NCBI GenBank assembly: GCA_903916195.1
Contig: CAIWVP010000020.1
Location: 1-64,000, forward strand
Direction of reading: 5' to 3'
Length of the DNA: 64,000 bases
Origin: an uncultured Verrucomicrobiota bacterium
GTDB taxonomy: Bacteria > Verrucomicrobiota > Verrucomicrobiia > Limisphaerales > UBA9464
In this document: piece by piece, positions 1 to 9,200 of the stretch
Position numbering within the stretch: position 1 is the stretch's first letter
How the letters are laid out: each line of letters opens with the position of its first letter
The notes under the pieces: model-generated
Database searches by the model: none
The model's input: only the letters and a program-made list of their open reading frames with translations
Told to the model about the DNA's origin: nothing
Position numbers and translations under genes: made by a program

Positions 1-22
1 CGCGCGGCAGCGCGGACCCTAC

Positions 23-53
23 CCACGAGGGACGGGCTGCCGCCCGTCCGTGG
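23..53. other. GC-rich hairpin in the first 211 non-coding bases
   Basis: Two 8-base arms (30-37 and 42-49) flank a 4-base loop and are extended by CCAC/GTGG (23-26 and 50-53) with a 3-base bulge at 27-29. There is no T-run, so it is not a clear intrinsic terminator. No gene is visible in the remaining bases before the first coding sequence. It could close a gene lying to the left of the window. Confidence 0.3.
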
Positions 54-211
54 ATTCTTCCCGCGTCGTCGGGAGATCCGCCTTCAGGCACCTAGACCGC
101 ACACCCGGCCGGGCTGCGCTCCATCCGCCAACCTGACCGCCACTTCTGATCACACCCTTCGCGCGGCTGCCCGTTTGCGTTCTGGAGGACTTAAGCTATA
201 TCTTCCGCCCC

Positions 212-1084
212 ATGTTCGCCCGAACCGCTCTCCTGATCACCGCCGTGCTTCCGCTGGCTGCCCAAAGCCCGGCCCGGCCCGCCTACGCCGCTACCGTCGA
301 CGTCGTCACAGAATACGTCCCTGGGTCCGGGATCCGGGAGGGTTCCCTGGAACTCGGGGATATCGACACCTTGCACACCCGCTTCCAGTACACTGGAGTC
401 ATCAACGGCGGCGGTCCCGTGAGTTGGTCCGTGGGCCTCGCCGCGGATCGTTTTGGATTCGGGTTGGAGAAGAAGTCCCTCCTGCCGACGGCGCTCGGTT
501 CGGTCAGCGTCCCGCTGGGTGTCACTTGGAAGATCGACCCGCGATGGTCGTTCCGGGCTGAAGTGGCGCCGGGCATCTACAGCGATTTCAGCGACATCGG
601 TTGGAGCGACTTCAACGCGCCGATCATCGCCGGTGTCTCCTACGCCGTGAATGATGACCTGCAACTCTTCCTCCAGGTGAGCGTCGATGCGCGCCGCGAC
701 ATGCCCATCGTGGGTGGTCCCGGGCTGCGCTGGCAGATCAACCGGCAATGGACGCTTTCGATCCTCGTGCCCAGGCCACGGATCGAGTACCGGCCCGACG
801 ATTCTTGGCTTCTCTATGCGGGCGCGGAGCTCGTCGGCGGGGCTTACCAGCTGAGCGCCCATCACGGCACCGATCGCGGTGATGCACAATTCGATGACGT
901 CAACATCACCTACCGCGAGATCCGCGCCGGTGTGGGCGCGGTCTGGAACATCGGTCATGGTTTCCGGGTGGAGGCGGCGGGCGGTTGGATGTTCGATCGC
1001 CGGTTCCTTGTCGATGAGCGGAACCGCCAATGGAACGGGGACGCCGCCCTCTACAGCCGTCTCCAACTTTCCTACCGCTACTGA
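212..1084 (+). CDS. Exported outer-membrane beta-barrel-like protein
   Basis: A 290-residue protein with an N-terminal signal peptide (hydrophobic stretch at residues 6-17, Ala-rich cleavage region near 20-27). The rest alternates short polar and aromatic segments and ends in Leu-Gln-Leu-Ser-Tyr-Arg-Tyr. A terminal aromatic residue in an alternating strand is the usual C-terminal signature of an outer-membrane barrel. The composition resembles DUF6268-type barrels common in Verrucomicrobiota and Bacteroidota, but the family call is inferred by eye. Substrate and role are unknown. It stands alone and converges on the methyltransferase gene to its right. Confidence 0.7.
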   Translation: MFARTALLITAVLPLAAQSPARPAYAATVDVVTEYVPGSGIREGSLELGDIDTLHTRFQYTGVINGGGPVSWSVGLAADRFGFGLEKKSLLPTALGSVSVPLGVTWKIDPRWSFRAEVAPGIYSDFSDIGWSDFNAPIIAGVSYAVNDDLQLFLQVSVDARRDMPIVGGPGLRWQINRQWTLSILVPRPRIEYRPDDSWLLYAGAELVGGAYQLSAHHGTDRGDAQFDDVNITYREIRAGVGAVWNIGHGFRVEAAGGWMFDRRFLVDERNRQWNGDAALYSRLQLSYRY

Positions 1085-1155
1085 TCGGCGGTCCAGGCCG
1101 GGAGGCGCTCTGGAACCGAGGAGTGGGTGGGTGCTCCCGATGGACCGGGCCGGGC

Positions 1156-1374
1156 TTATCGGCTCGCCCTTGGGTTTTCACGGCCGGCCGACCGCACCCT
1201 GCGGCCGACGGCCCGGTCGATCACGTCGATCGTCGGGGCCGGTTCCAGTTCGGTTCCCGTGACGATCAGCGAACGTTCTCCCTCGTCGTGGTGCCTGATG
1301 CGGAGCCCTGGTTCCTTCAACTGCCCGAGGCAGGCCGGACGAAGCTCAAGGAAAGCGAGGGTCCCCCCCTCCGC
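1156..1374 (-). other. Open, protein-like frame directly after the MnmC-like stop codon
   Basis: On the minus strand, the frame that ends with the TGA of the methyltransferase-like gene stays open for another 72 codons to a TAA at 1156-1158. It reads plausibly (for example ERSLIVTGTELEPAP followed by TIDVIDRAV). It has no ATG or GTG near its beginning; a TTG would give about 54 residues. It could be a C-terminal part separated by a nonsense change, a small unrecognised gene, or chance. The rest of the 1085-1374 gap holds nothing recognisable. Confidence 0.2.
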
Positions 1375-2229
1375 TCAAGCAGCAGCGAACATCGGATGCT
1401 CCCGGAGCGCGGCTTCGCTGGCTGCCGAGAGCGGAGCTTGCCGGTAGACCGCTTCGGTCATCGGTTCGGCGCTGGTCGAACGTTGTGCGCGGCCGAGCCA
1501 TGCGCGGTCGAGCGGCGCGACGAGCAGTTCCGGCGTGTTCGCCGCGATGGTCGTCTCCTCCTTCTCGCCGGTCGCGGATCCGGCGCCGACCGACCAACCG
1601 GCCAACAGCAGCGTCACCCGTAACAGCGTCGCGCGCGAATACGTGGCCAGCGCGCACGGCCGCGCCGGATCGAGGCGTGCGTGGATCCCGCGGAAGAGCG
1701 GGAGCGTCCACATCGCCGGGTTCTTCGCGGGCGAATAGGCGTCGAAGAGGATCGCGTGCGGCTTCGGCCAAGCATCGGAAGCCGGCGAGGCCAATAGCGT
1801 CGGGAAATCGCCGTCATGGACCTCCCACTTCACCGTTCCGAGGCCGTTCACGGCCTCGGCCCTCTTCTCCGCCAGCAACGTTGCCACGAGTTCTTCGTGG
1901 CCGCTGAAGTAGCCGAGCGCCTCCGCATGACGGAGCGCGAAGCGGAGCGGTTCCAGTGTATGGTCGAAGCTCACGACGCGGACGCGGCCGGGCACGTCGC
2001 GCAACGCGCTCAGCACCGTGAGCACGTTCGCCGCAGCGCCGAGACCGACGTCCCAGACGACGAACTCGCTGTCTCCGTGGGCAGCGAGGCGTTCCGGCAG
2101 GCGCAGTTGCCGCACGTAGAGCGCCTCCGCTTCGGCGACGGGGCCGACGACCGGGTGGAAGGTCTCCCCCTCCGCGAGCGAGCGGACGCTCCAACTGCCG
2201 TTCTTGAGCTGTACCAGCTGGTATCCCAT
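1375..2229 (-). CDS. MnmC-like SAM-dependent methyltransferase (Methyltransf_30 type)
   Basis: A 284-residue protein of the family that includes the methyltransferase half of MnmC, which finishes the 5-methylaminomethyl group on U34 of certain tRNAs. The N-terminus (YQLVQLKNGSWSVRSL, then GETFHPVVGP) matches the family entry region. A SAM-binding loop follows (VWDVGLGAAANVL, about residues 60-72), and the acidic segment ILFDAYSPAKNPAMW corresponds to the catalytic-site FDGFxPxxNPxMW of MnmC. The start at 2229 was chosen because conserved sequence begins there; the frame is open upstream to an ATG at 2409 without recognisable domain sequence. The FAD oxidase half of full MnmC is absent, so the exact tRNA step is inferred. 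Confidence 0.7.
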   Translation of the reverse strand: MGYQLVQLKNGSWSVRSLAEGETFHPVVGPVAEAEALYVRQLRLPERLAAHGDSEFVVWDVGLGAAANVLTVLSALRDVPGRVRVVSFDHTLEPLRFALRHAEALGYFSGHEELVATLLAEKRAEAVNGLGTVKWEVHDGDFPTLLASPASDAWPKPHAILFDAYSPAKNPAMWTLPLFRGIHARLDPARPCALATYSRATLLRVTLLLAGWSVGAGSATGEKEETTIAANTPELLVAPLDRAWLGRAQRSTSAEPMTEAVYRQAPLSAASEAALREHPMFAAA

Positions 2230-2571
2230 AGGTTTCACGCCCGTCAGCGGGCCGAGACCGGGACTTTCCGACAACCACCACCGGCACCAAGCAGAAACCG
2301 CGGCCCCCTCCGACTCTCCCGATCCCGGCGTCGCATCGAAGGCCCTCGTTATGCGAGGCATCGCGTCGGGGCTTTCCATCGATTGGATCGGCCGAAAGCG
2401 GATCTCCACCGGCTGCGGGTCGCTCGTTGAGAGGCTTGCCCCGGTCGAACGCGTCCGTGCCCGACCGTGCCGAGGAACGGCCCGTCATCGCCCGGAGACC
2501 AGGTCCCACCTCAGATATCGGCGGGCGTTGCCCGAGAAGTAATCCCCGAAATGACGCTCGGGCGCGGACGA
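2230..2571. other. Gap without a recognised gene
   Basis: This 342-base stretch separates two minus-strand genes. The methyltransferase frame stays open to an ATG at 2409, so up to 60 extra N-terminal residues are possible, but they resemble no domain. No promoter, terminator hairpin or RNA gene was seen. Confidence 0.4.
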
Positions 2572-3321
2572 TCAACAACCGGTGTCGGCGGCCGACATCT
2601 TCTTCTTGGCCGGGCGGGTGCCAGCGCTGGAGCTCCGCCGGGACGTGCGCGGGTGGTCCGCCGGCTTGAAACTCTTGGCCATCGCCCTGGAACCGAAGAT
2701 CTGGGACCACTTGCCGTTCTTGAAGACCGGCATGTATCCACCGGGCCGGATCTCGAACGGCTTCTTGCAGCTCCCAAGATGGTCGAATTTGACGGAACCC
2801 GGCTTGTGGAACGCCTCGAACCATGAGGGGTAGACGAAGTTCGACATCGCGATGGCGTCCACGTCGAACGCTTCCCGTTCCACGGCATCCGCCGTCTCGT
2901 AGGCATACCAGACGCCTTTCGGATCGAGTGCACCGAGCTGGATGCCGGGATCGACCAGCATCTCGGCCAACTCGTGGGACGCGGTGACCGAAACCTCCTC
3001 ACCGTTGGAGACGGTGGTCCTCACGAAGACCTTGGACAGGGGCATCCCCGCCCTTGTGAGGTCGTGGTACCCGAGGGCGTCGGCCGCATCGGCGTCGTCG
3101 AGGAACAGGAAGCCCCAGTGGTCCTTGGGGATCCTGCCGTCCGGGGAGATCACCAGGCGGCACGGGGTGCCCCAGACCGGTGTGAAATGCCGGTCCGCGT
3201 AGACCTGCAACGCGGCGACAAGTTTTTTGAAGTCCGCGCCGAGCGGTGTCTTGGCCAGGTTGGCGCAGCTGATGGTCGGGATGGTGCCTTGGTTGAAGGC
3301 GGCGAGGATGGTCTTTTTCAT
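2572..3321 (-). CDS. HExxE-containing putative metalloprotein
   Basis: A 249-residue protein with no signal peptide. The key motif is H116-E117-L-A-E120 followed by a Val-Asp-Pro turn (ASHELAEMLVDP), which looks like a zinc-binding metallopeptidase helix. Further on come an acidic stretch and a conserved-looking block NFVYPSWFE, then FDHLG, PFEIRPGGYMP and a Trp-Ser-Gln-Ile-Phe ending. The last 35 residues are Ser/Arg/Lys-rich and probably disordered. It lies 48 bases downstream of the DUF4331-catalase fusion on the same strand, so it may be the last gene of that transcript. Substrate and peptidase activity are unproven; a non-catalytic metal-binding role is possible. Confidence 0.6.
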   Translation of the reverse strand: MKKTILAAFNQGTIPTISCANLAKTPLGADFKKLVAALQVYADRHFTPVWGTPCRLVISPDGRIPKDHWGFLFLDDADAADALGYHDLTRAGMPLSKVFVRTTVSNGEEVSVTASHELAEMLVDPGIQLGALDPKGVWYAYETADAVEREAFDVDAIAMSNFVYPSWFEAFHKPGSVKFDHLGSCKKPFEIRPGGYMPVFKNGKWSQIFGSRAMAKSFKPADHPRTSRRSSSAGTRPAKKKMSAADTGC

Positions 3322-3369
3322 ATAAGGATGCTGGGTGACCGGATGCAGAAAAGGGCGTGCCTGGGCGGA

Positions 3370-6261
3370 TCAGTTCTTCCTGGAGACGAGGCTGAAAACG
3401 CCGCCGATGAGGTCCGCCAGCCCGTTGATCGCGCGCGCGGCCCGGCCGGGGCCCGTGACGGAACCGGGATCATCGACATCATCGCGCCACTTCGGATGGT
3501 GGAAGTGGATGACGAAGTCGCCGTTGTAGGAAGCCGCCGCCTCATCGAACGCGATGTCCCCGATGGTGCGCCAATCGGCGCCGACGAGCTTTTTGTCGAT
3601 CAGCCCCTCGATCTCGCCCTTGTCGGAGACCTGGATGTCGAACACGAGGCGGCGCTTCGGGAGGTCGCTACCGCGGTCGTAGATCTGGGCCAGCACCTCG
3701 TCGCGGAAATCGGCGGTCGCCTCGCCGCCACCGATCTTGGGGCTGGAGATCTTCAGCTGCATGTACCGCGGGCAACGCGTCCGCACGCCTGCGGGCTTGC
3801 CGAGCTCGGCGACCTCGTAGAGCTGGCGGACCGTCTTCTGCTTGTCGGCGCGGCCGAAGGTGAAGGCGACCAGGAGCAACGTGCCGATGTCGAACCCGCG
3901 GGCCGAGGTGGTGACGTCCGGCGCGTTGCGCAGCAGCGCGTCGTGGATCCCCGGCGAGAAGGCGGCACCGAGGTCCTCTTGGGTGATGAAGCTCGCCGTG
4001 CGTCGTCGGTCCTGAGGATCCAGTGTCGGAAAGAGCTTTCCGACCATCGACAGCGTCCGTTTCTCGCCGCGGCGGACGCCCAGACCGGTCGAATAGCGTC
4101 CGATCACGAGACCTTGGCTGCCCTTGCTGAAGTATCCGGTGTACGGCGTGTCCTCGGTGATGCGCCACGTGCCGGCCAAGCAGACCCCGTTCGGATGGAG
4201 CAGCCGGCGCACGCCCTTGCGCTCCGGCCCGCCCCAGCGGAGGTCGGCGTGGCTGACGAGGGTGCGCTTCGCGGCATCGAGGAAGACGAAGCGTTTTCCG
4301 ATGTCGAACAGACCGGTCGCGAGGCCCCAGAACGTCGTCATGTGGACGGGAAGTGGTTTGTCGCCGTCCTGGCCCCAGGTCGTCCCGTGATACGGCTCGT
4401 CGAGGACGGCATCGCGGACTTCTTGGAAGGTCGACCCGACGTATTGCCGGTCGTCGATGGTCTCGCTCTGGCTCCCGAGCGTGTCGGCTTTCCCGGCCGC
4501 CGCGGCGCGGATCCCGCGCCGGACCCCGAACCCGTACAGCGCGACCAACCCGAGCGCGCCGATCAGGCCCGTCCCGCCGATGCTCATCAGCATCCGCCGC
4601 TGCGGCTGCGGCATGGACAGGGGATCCATCGTCCCGAGTTTCTTGGCCGCGACCGGTTGGACCATCATCAGCCCCAAGATGCCGACGATGACGGTGGAGA
4701 TCCTGGCCGGCACCGTCCGGACGGCGAGGAACACGAGCCCCGCCGTCGCCGCGATCCCGATGACCAATCCGAGCCAGATGCTGTGCCAGACCGGCAGCGC
4801 GAGGTCGGGAAGGGCGATGGCGCCGGAATCCGGCGCGTCCGGGACGCGGTAGTCGCCGATCATCGTGCCCGGTTGCATGTGGTTGGTGGTCTGCAGTCCG
4901 GTCCATCGTTCCGCCAGATAGGGGAAATCCTTCCGGAACGGTTTGTCGTTCCGTGTCGCGCGGGGGAACTGCTTGGACTCGGCGTACGACAACTCGACGA
5001 GCAAGGTCTCGCCCGCATCGGCAAGGGTCCGGGCCACATCGTCCTCGAACCACCGGCCGTTCGGGAACTTCGCCGGCTTGCGGAGGTCGAACACCATCAC
5101 GTCCGGCGCATTGTCGTAGTGGCGATGCGCCTCGAGCGGCGAGATGAAGGTGGCGAGGATGTTCTCGAAGAGGTCCGGTTCGCCGTGGACCTGCATGATC
5201 TTGGCGACGTGCCGGGACGGATGGAGGCCGTTCAGATATCCGAAGCGCGGCAGCTGCGTCCGCAAGGACCGGCCCACATGATCGCTCTGTCTGCCGTCCG
5301 GCGTGTGGGTCGTCGCCCAGAAGAAGACCGGTCCCCCGGCGGCCGGAGAGCCATCGGGCCGCCGGAGCCGCTTGAGAGGTATGCTCGCGACGATGCCGAC
5401 GACGTTCCCGCGGAAGAACCGCGGGAAGATGAACGGGTCGTCGAAGATCCCGCACTGGATGTTGACCACCCCGGGTTTCCAGGCCGAAGGCCGGACGAGC
5501 TCGCCGGAACCATCGGCCTTCAGGCGGCCGGGGCCCACCATGTTGATCGGTCCCGGGATGCCTTCGATGCGGGTCTTCTCCAGGTCGAGGTCGACCTCCG
5601 AGTTCTCGGCGTCCGATTCGAACTTGAGATGAAAATCGAGCACGACCTCTTCGGCGATATGGTCGGGGTTGGCGATGATCCCGCCGTACAGCGCCTGCGT
5701 GGACGCGTCCTCCTGGTGCTGGGAGACCAGCCCGCCGCGTTCGGTCAAGAGCCTCCGGACCAGGGCATGCGCCTGGTCATGCGCGGCCAAAGGGACTTTC
5801 ATCCCCGCGGGGATGGCGCGGTCGGCCGCATCGCTGGCGGCCATCGCTTCGGCGACCTTCTGGTCGAGATCGGCGAGGGTCGCGTCGTAGGCGCGGCCGT
5901 CCCGCGTCTTCGCCGGGTCGAAGAATCGCACCTCGGGATCGAGGTCGAGATGCACCCGGAACGAGTACTTCGGGACATCCTTGCCGATGCCCGCGATCTG
6001 CCAAGGCAGCAGCCGGCGCCGGACACAGAGGCTCACGATCAACTGGTCCGCCGACCCGACCCGCGCGGCGTCGAGGACCGGTGACCGATCCGCGTCGACC
6101 AGGAACGCGTGGAGGTCGGTGATGTTGGCGACCGGATCGTCCTGGAGCTTGAACGGGTTGACCGTGCTCATCGGATCCGCGTGGTCCGAGGCGCGCACGG
6201 GCGACAAGAACGTCGTGAAGGCGAGCAACGCGGTTCCGAAGAGAGGGAAGCGGAGGTTCAT
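3370..6261 (-). CDS. DUF4331 domain fused through membrane helices to a catalase-like haem domain
   Basis: A 963-residue exported protein. Residues 1-24 form a signal peptide. The mature part opens with Ser-Asp-His-Ala-Asp-Pro and runs to about 480 as a DUF4331-like region (NPFKLQDDPVANITDLHAF; DDPF at 274-277). Three probable membrane helices follow (about 488-515, 520-540, 558-580). Residues 640-930 resemble the small catalase / allene-oxide-synthase-like fold: LHPNGVCLAGTW (688-699, His689 as candidate distal residue), PYTGYFSKGSQGLVIGRYS (706-724), DFRDE (851-855), and a terminal HFHHPKW (919-925). The proximal haem tyrosine was not identified. It sits 26 bases after the GMC-patatin gene on the same strand. 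Function is inferred: haem-dependent handling of peroxide or lipid hydroperoxide at a membrane. Confidence 0.7.
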   Translation of the reverse strand: MNLRFPLFGTALLAFTTFLSPVRASDHADPMSTVNPFKLQDDPVANITDLHAFLVDADRSPVLDAARVGSADQLIVSLCVRRRLLPWQIAGIGKDVPKYSFRVHLDLDPEVRFFDPAKTRDGRAYDATLADLDQKVAEAMAASDAADRAIPAGMKVPLAAHDQAHALVRRLLTERGGLVSQHQEDASTQALYGGIIANPDHIAEEVVLDFHLKFESDAENSEVDLDLEKTRIEGIPGPINMVGPGRLKADGSGELVRPSAWKPGVVNIQCGIFDDPFIFPRFFRGNVVGIVASIPLKRLRRPDGSPAAGGPVFFWATTHTPDGRQSDHVGRSLRTQLPRFGYLNGLHPSRHVAKIMQVHGEPDLFENILATFISPLEAHRHYDNAPDVMVFDLRKPAKFPNGRWFEDDVARTLADAGETLLVELSYAESKQFPRATRNDKPFRKDFPYLAERWTGLQTTNHMQPGTMIGDYRVPDAPDSGAIALPDLALPVWHSIWLGLVIGIAATAGLVFLAVRTVPARISTVIVGILGLMMVQPVAAKKLGTMDPLSMPQPQRRMLMSIGGTGLIGALGLVALYGFGVRRGIRAAAAGKADTLGSQSETIDDRQYVGSTFQEVRDAVLDEPYHGTTWGQDGDKPLPVHMTTFWGLATGLFDIGKRFVFLDAAKRTLVSHADLRWGGPERKGVRRLLHPNGVCLAGTWRITEDTPYTGYFSKGSQGLVIGRYSTGLGVRRGEKRTLSMVGKLFPTLDPQDRRRTASFITQEDLGAAFSPGIHDALLRNAPDVTTSARGFDIGTLLLVAFTFGRADKQKTVRQLYEVAELGKPAGVRTRCPRYMQLKISSPKIGGGEATADFRDEVLAQIYDRGSDLPKRRLVFDIQVSDKGEIEGLIDKKLVGADWRTIGDIAFDEAAASYNGDFVIHFHHPKWRDDVDDPGSVTGPGRAARAINGLADLIGGVFSLVSRKN

Positions 6262-6287
6262 GGTCGGTCGGGTCTCGGGCTTGGATC

Positions 6288-9200
6288 TCAGCGGATCACG
6301 GCGGCGGCGGCCTTCTGACCGAGCCGGCGATAGCTTTCCCAGCGGTTCTCGTCGAAGAACTGGTCCGCCGTGGAATCCTGGGGGAAGTCGGGGTTGAGCT
6401 TGGCGAACCGCGCGACGTCGAGCGGTTCATCCCCGGTGAGGCTGGACTTGATCATGAGCAGCCACGAATCCGGTGTGCGGCGGTCTTGGTAGACGATCCG
6501 GGCGATCGCGGCGTGCTTGGTGCCGGGGCCGCCGTGGGACGGGTTGCCCTTGATGTCGCCGAGGCTGCCGATCGGCCCGTCGGTGAGGTGTTTGTCATCC
6601 AGCGCGATCCAGTGCCGCACGATCGCCGGCGGCACGGCCTCGACCGCGTCGCTCAGAGTGAACTCCGACGGATCGACCCACACCACTTCCGCACTGAAAT
6701 CGACACGGACGGCCTCGACCCAGGTCCCGAGGTCGTCGAACGCGTACCCGACATCGCGCGTGGCGTCGGTGGCGATGATGAACGGGACCCGCCGCCGCAC
6801 GAGCTCGTACAGCGAGCTGTTGTCCAGATGGCCGCCGTCCGAGAGGTTCCAGAGCTCGCACGAAGGGCCGCCGAACCGGGCGGTCCATTCCGACAGCAAA
6901 AGGAACTGGGTGCGGAAGACCGAGCTCGGGAGCTCCTTCAGGCGTCTCCACACGTTGGCTGGGTAACGGCCGGGCCGCTCGGTGGCGCGGATCCCTGAGT
7001 CCCACCAGAAGCCGAGCCGGAGGTTGACGATGCCCATGAACAAGGCCTCCAACGCGTTGGTGGACCGGCCGCGGCCGGTCGAGAACGCCGCGCCCGAGGT
7101 CCCCACCCAGTCTCCCAGCGAGAGCCCTTGGACGACCGCCGGATATCCATCGCGGCGCGCCAGCGGATGGAACGAACCGGGGTCCGCGTCGATCCGCAGG
7201 GCGTCGAGCGTCGGCGGCGTGTCCTGGTCGAGGTCGATGCCTTCGACCCAGCGGCGGAACCGGAGCCAGGCCGGGACTTCGACCCGCCGAGACCATGTGG
7301 CGAAGTACCGCCGGCCGACGCTCGCACCGAACGATCCCACGGTCATGAGCGTGCCCTTGCGGGTCGCGTCGTGCCGCTGCGACGCGTGGTCCACCGTCTC
7401 GTTGACGCAGACCGAGATCAGATGCAACGGGCCGCCGTGGTCCTCCGGCCGGTAGAGATGGTGCGGGATGTCGTCCCCGGGTTGGGCGATCGACACGTCG
7501 GCCGCGACGGCGTCCTTTCCGCTCGTCCGGTCGGTGTTCGTCGCTCCCAGGAACGTGCGGACGATGCGGGACGAGTAGGTGGCGTGGAGCGACGTGAGGT
7601 TGAGGAAATCGTACGCCCGTCCGAGCACCACCGAGAACAGCAGGGCGACCGACACGACGGCCCATGCCGTCACCGGCGAGGTGGCGAGGAACAGCTTGTG
7701 CGCGGCGACGTCCACCACGAACAACAGGAGCAAGGCGAGCAGCACCGCGGTCAGCTTGAGCATCGTGGCGGCGTCCGCCCCGTCGCCCTTCGGGAGCACG
7801 CGATCGGCCCAGGTGCGCAACAACCGGAGTCCAGGCGCCAAGGCGAGGAACACCCCGACCGCTTCGCCGAGATGCCGTTTCCCGGCGACGGTTCCCGCCA
7901 ACGAATCGAGCCCGACCCAGACCACGGTCCCGGCGAAGAGGAGCAACGCCTCGCCCAGACCGCGGCTCAGGCGGTTGCGGGCGGCCGACCCTTCCTGTTG
8001 CAGTTGCCGGGTCGTCGTCTCGGGCAATCCGCGCCGCGCGGATTCCTGCCAGAGCCACGCGAGCCCGAGGATGCCGAGCGCTCCGCCCGCCCAGAGGCCG
8101 CTACCGGACAACCCGAGCGCGACCGAGGCGCCCGCGATCAGGACGACCCAAGCCGCGAACGGATACGGCGGATGCGCACGGTACGAGGACGTCTTGGGAG
8201 CCAGCCAGTAGCCGAGCGTCATCGGCACGACGACCCCGCCGAGCATCGCCACCGGGACCCACCACCAAGCGGACGGCGTCACCGGCCCCCACATCGACGG
8301 CCCTGGCGGATGCGCGAGCAGCCCGGAGAAGAGTGCCGATCGAGCGGTCCCGGCCAACAGCGCGAACAGCGCGAAGACCAGGGCTCCGACGACGATGTGC
8401 ACCGCGAACAGGTTGCGGAAAAAGATGCCGACCGCGATGAGCCAGTCGTTGGTCCCGCTCGCGACCAGGTAATCCGACTGCGACCTGAGCCAGCGCAACG
8501 GGGCGCTCCGGTTGTCGGCGAGGATGTCCTGCGCTCTGCCGCACGGATCGCTCGAGCTAGTGACCATCTTCCGGGTGAAGAGCCGGCCCAAGAAACTTCC
8601 CGTGAACGCTCCGCCGGAGACGGTCGAGAGGAAGTCGATGTGGCGGAGCCGGCCCTTCGCCGCGAGTTCCTGGACCACGCCGAGCGAGAAGGTGGCGCTG
8701 CGGATGCCTCCGCCGGAGAGCGCCAGTCCGACCACGTTCCGCATCGGTCTCTCCGAGGCGCCACCGTCGGCATCGCATCCGGCGGCCGCCGCGGCGACCG
8801 GCCGCCGGGCGGGCGGCACGAAGACGTTGTCCTGGTCCACCGCCGCCACGGAGCGGCGTTTGGCGATGGCGGCCGTCTCGAGGTCGCGGATCTCGTCCGG
8901 GTAGACCGCGTCGCACCGCTCATGCAGGAAGGTCTCGGCAGCCTTCTCGCTGACCATGAAGATCGGCGCGAGGATGAAATAGCCTGGGATCTTCGGGAAC
9001 ACCGAGGCGTCGACGACGCGGAGCCCCCGGACGCCATGGACCCGGAAATGGCTGTCCAGGACGGCGTTCTTGTCGGACAGGTCCGCGGCGTCGGCCTGCC
9101 AACGATCGCTGCCGATGCGGCACGTCCCGCACGCGTGATGCCCCCACGCTTCGTTGATGATCCAGTCGCGCAGCGACCACGGTGGAAGGCCTTTGGCCGC

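Noticed and set aside
2974-6084. Very long plus-strand open frame opposite the DUF4331-catalase gene
   Set aside because: It is rich in Arg, Asp, Glu and Gly with no domain, signal peptide or motif. The minus-strand frame shows clear families. Long antisense frames are expected at this GC content.
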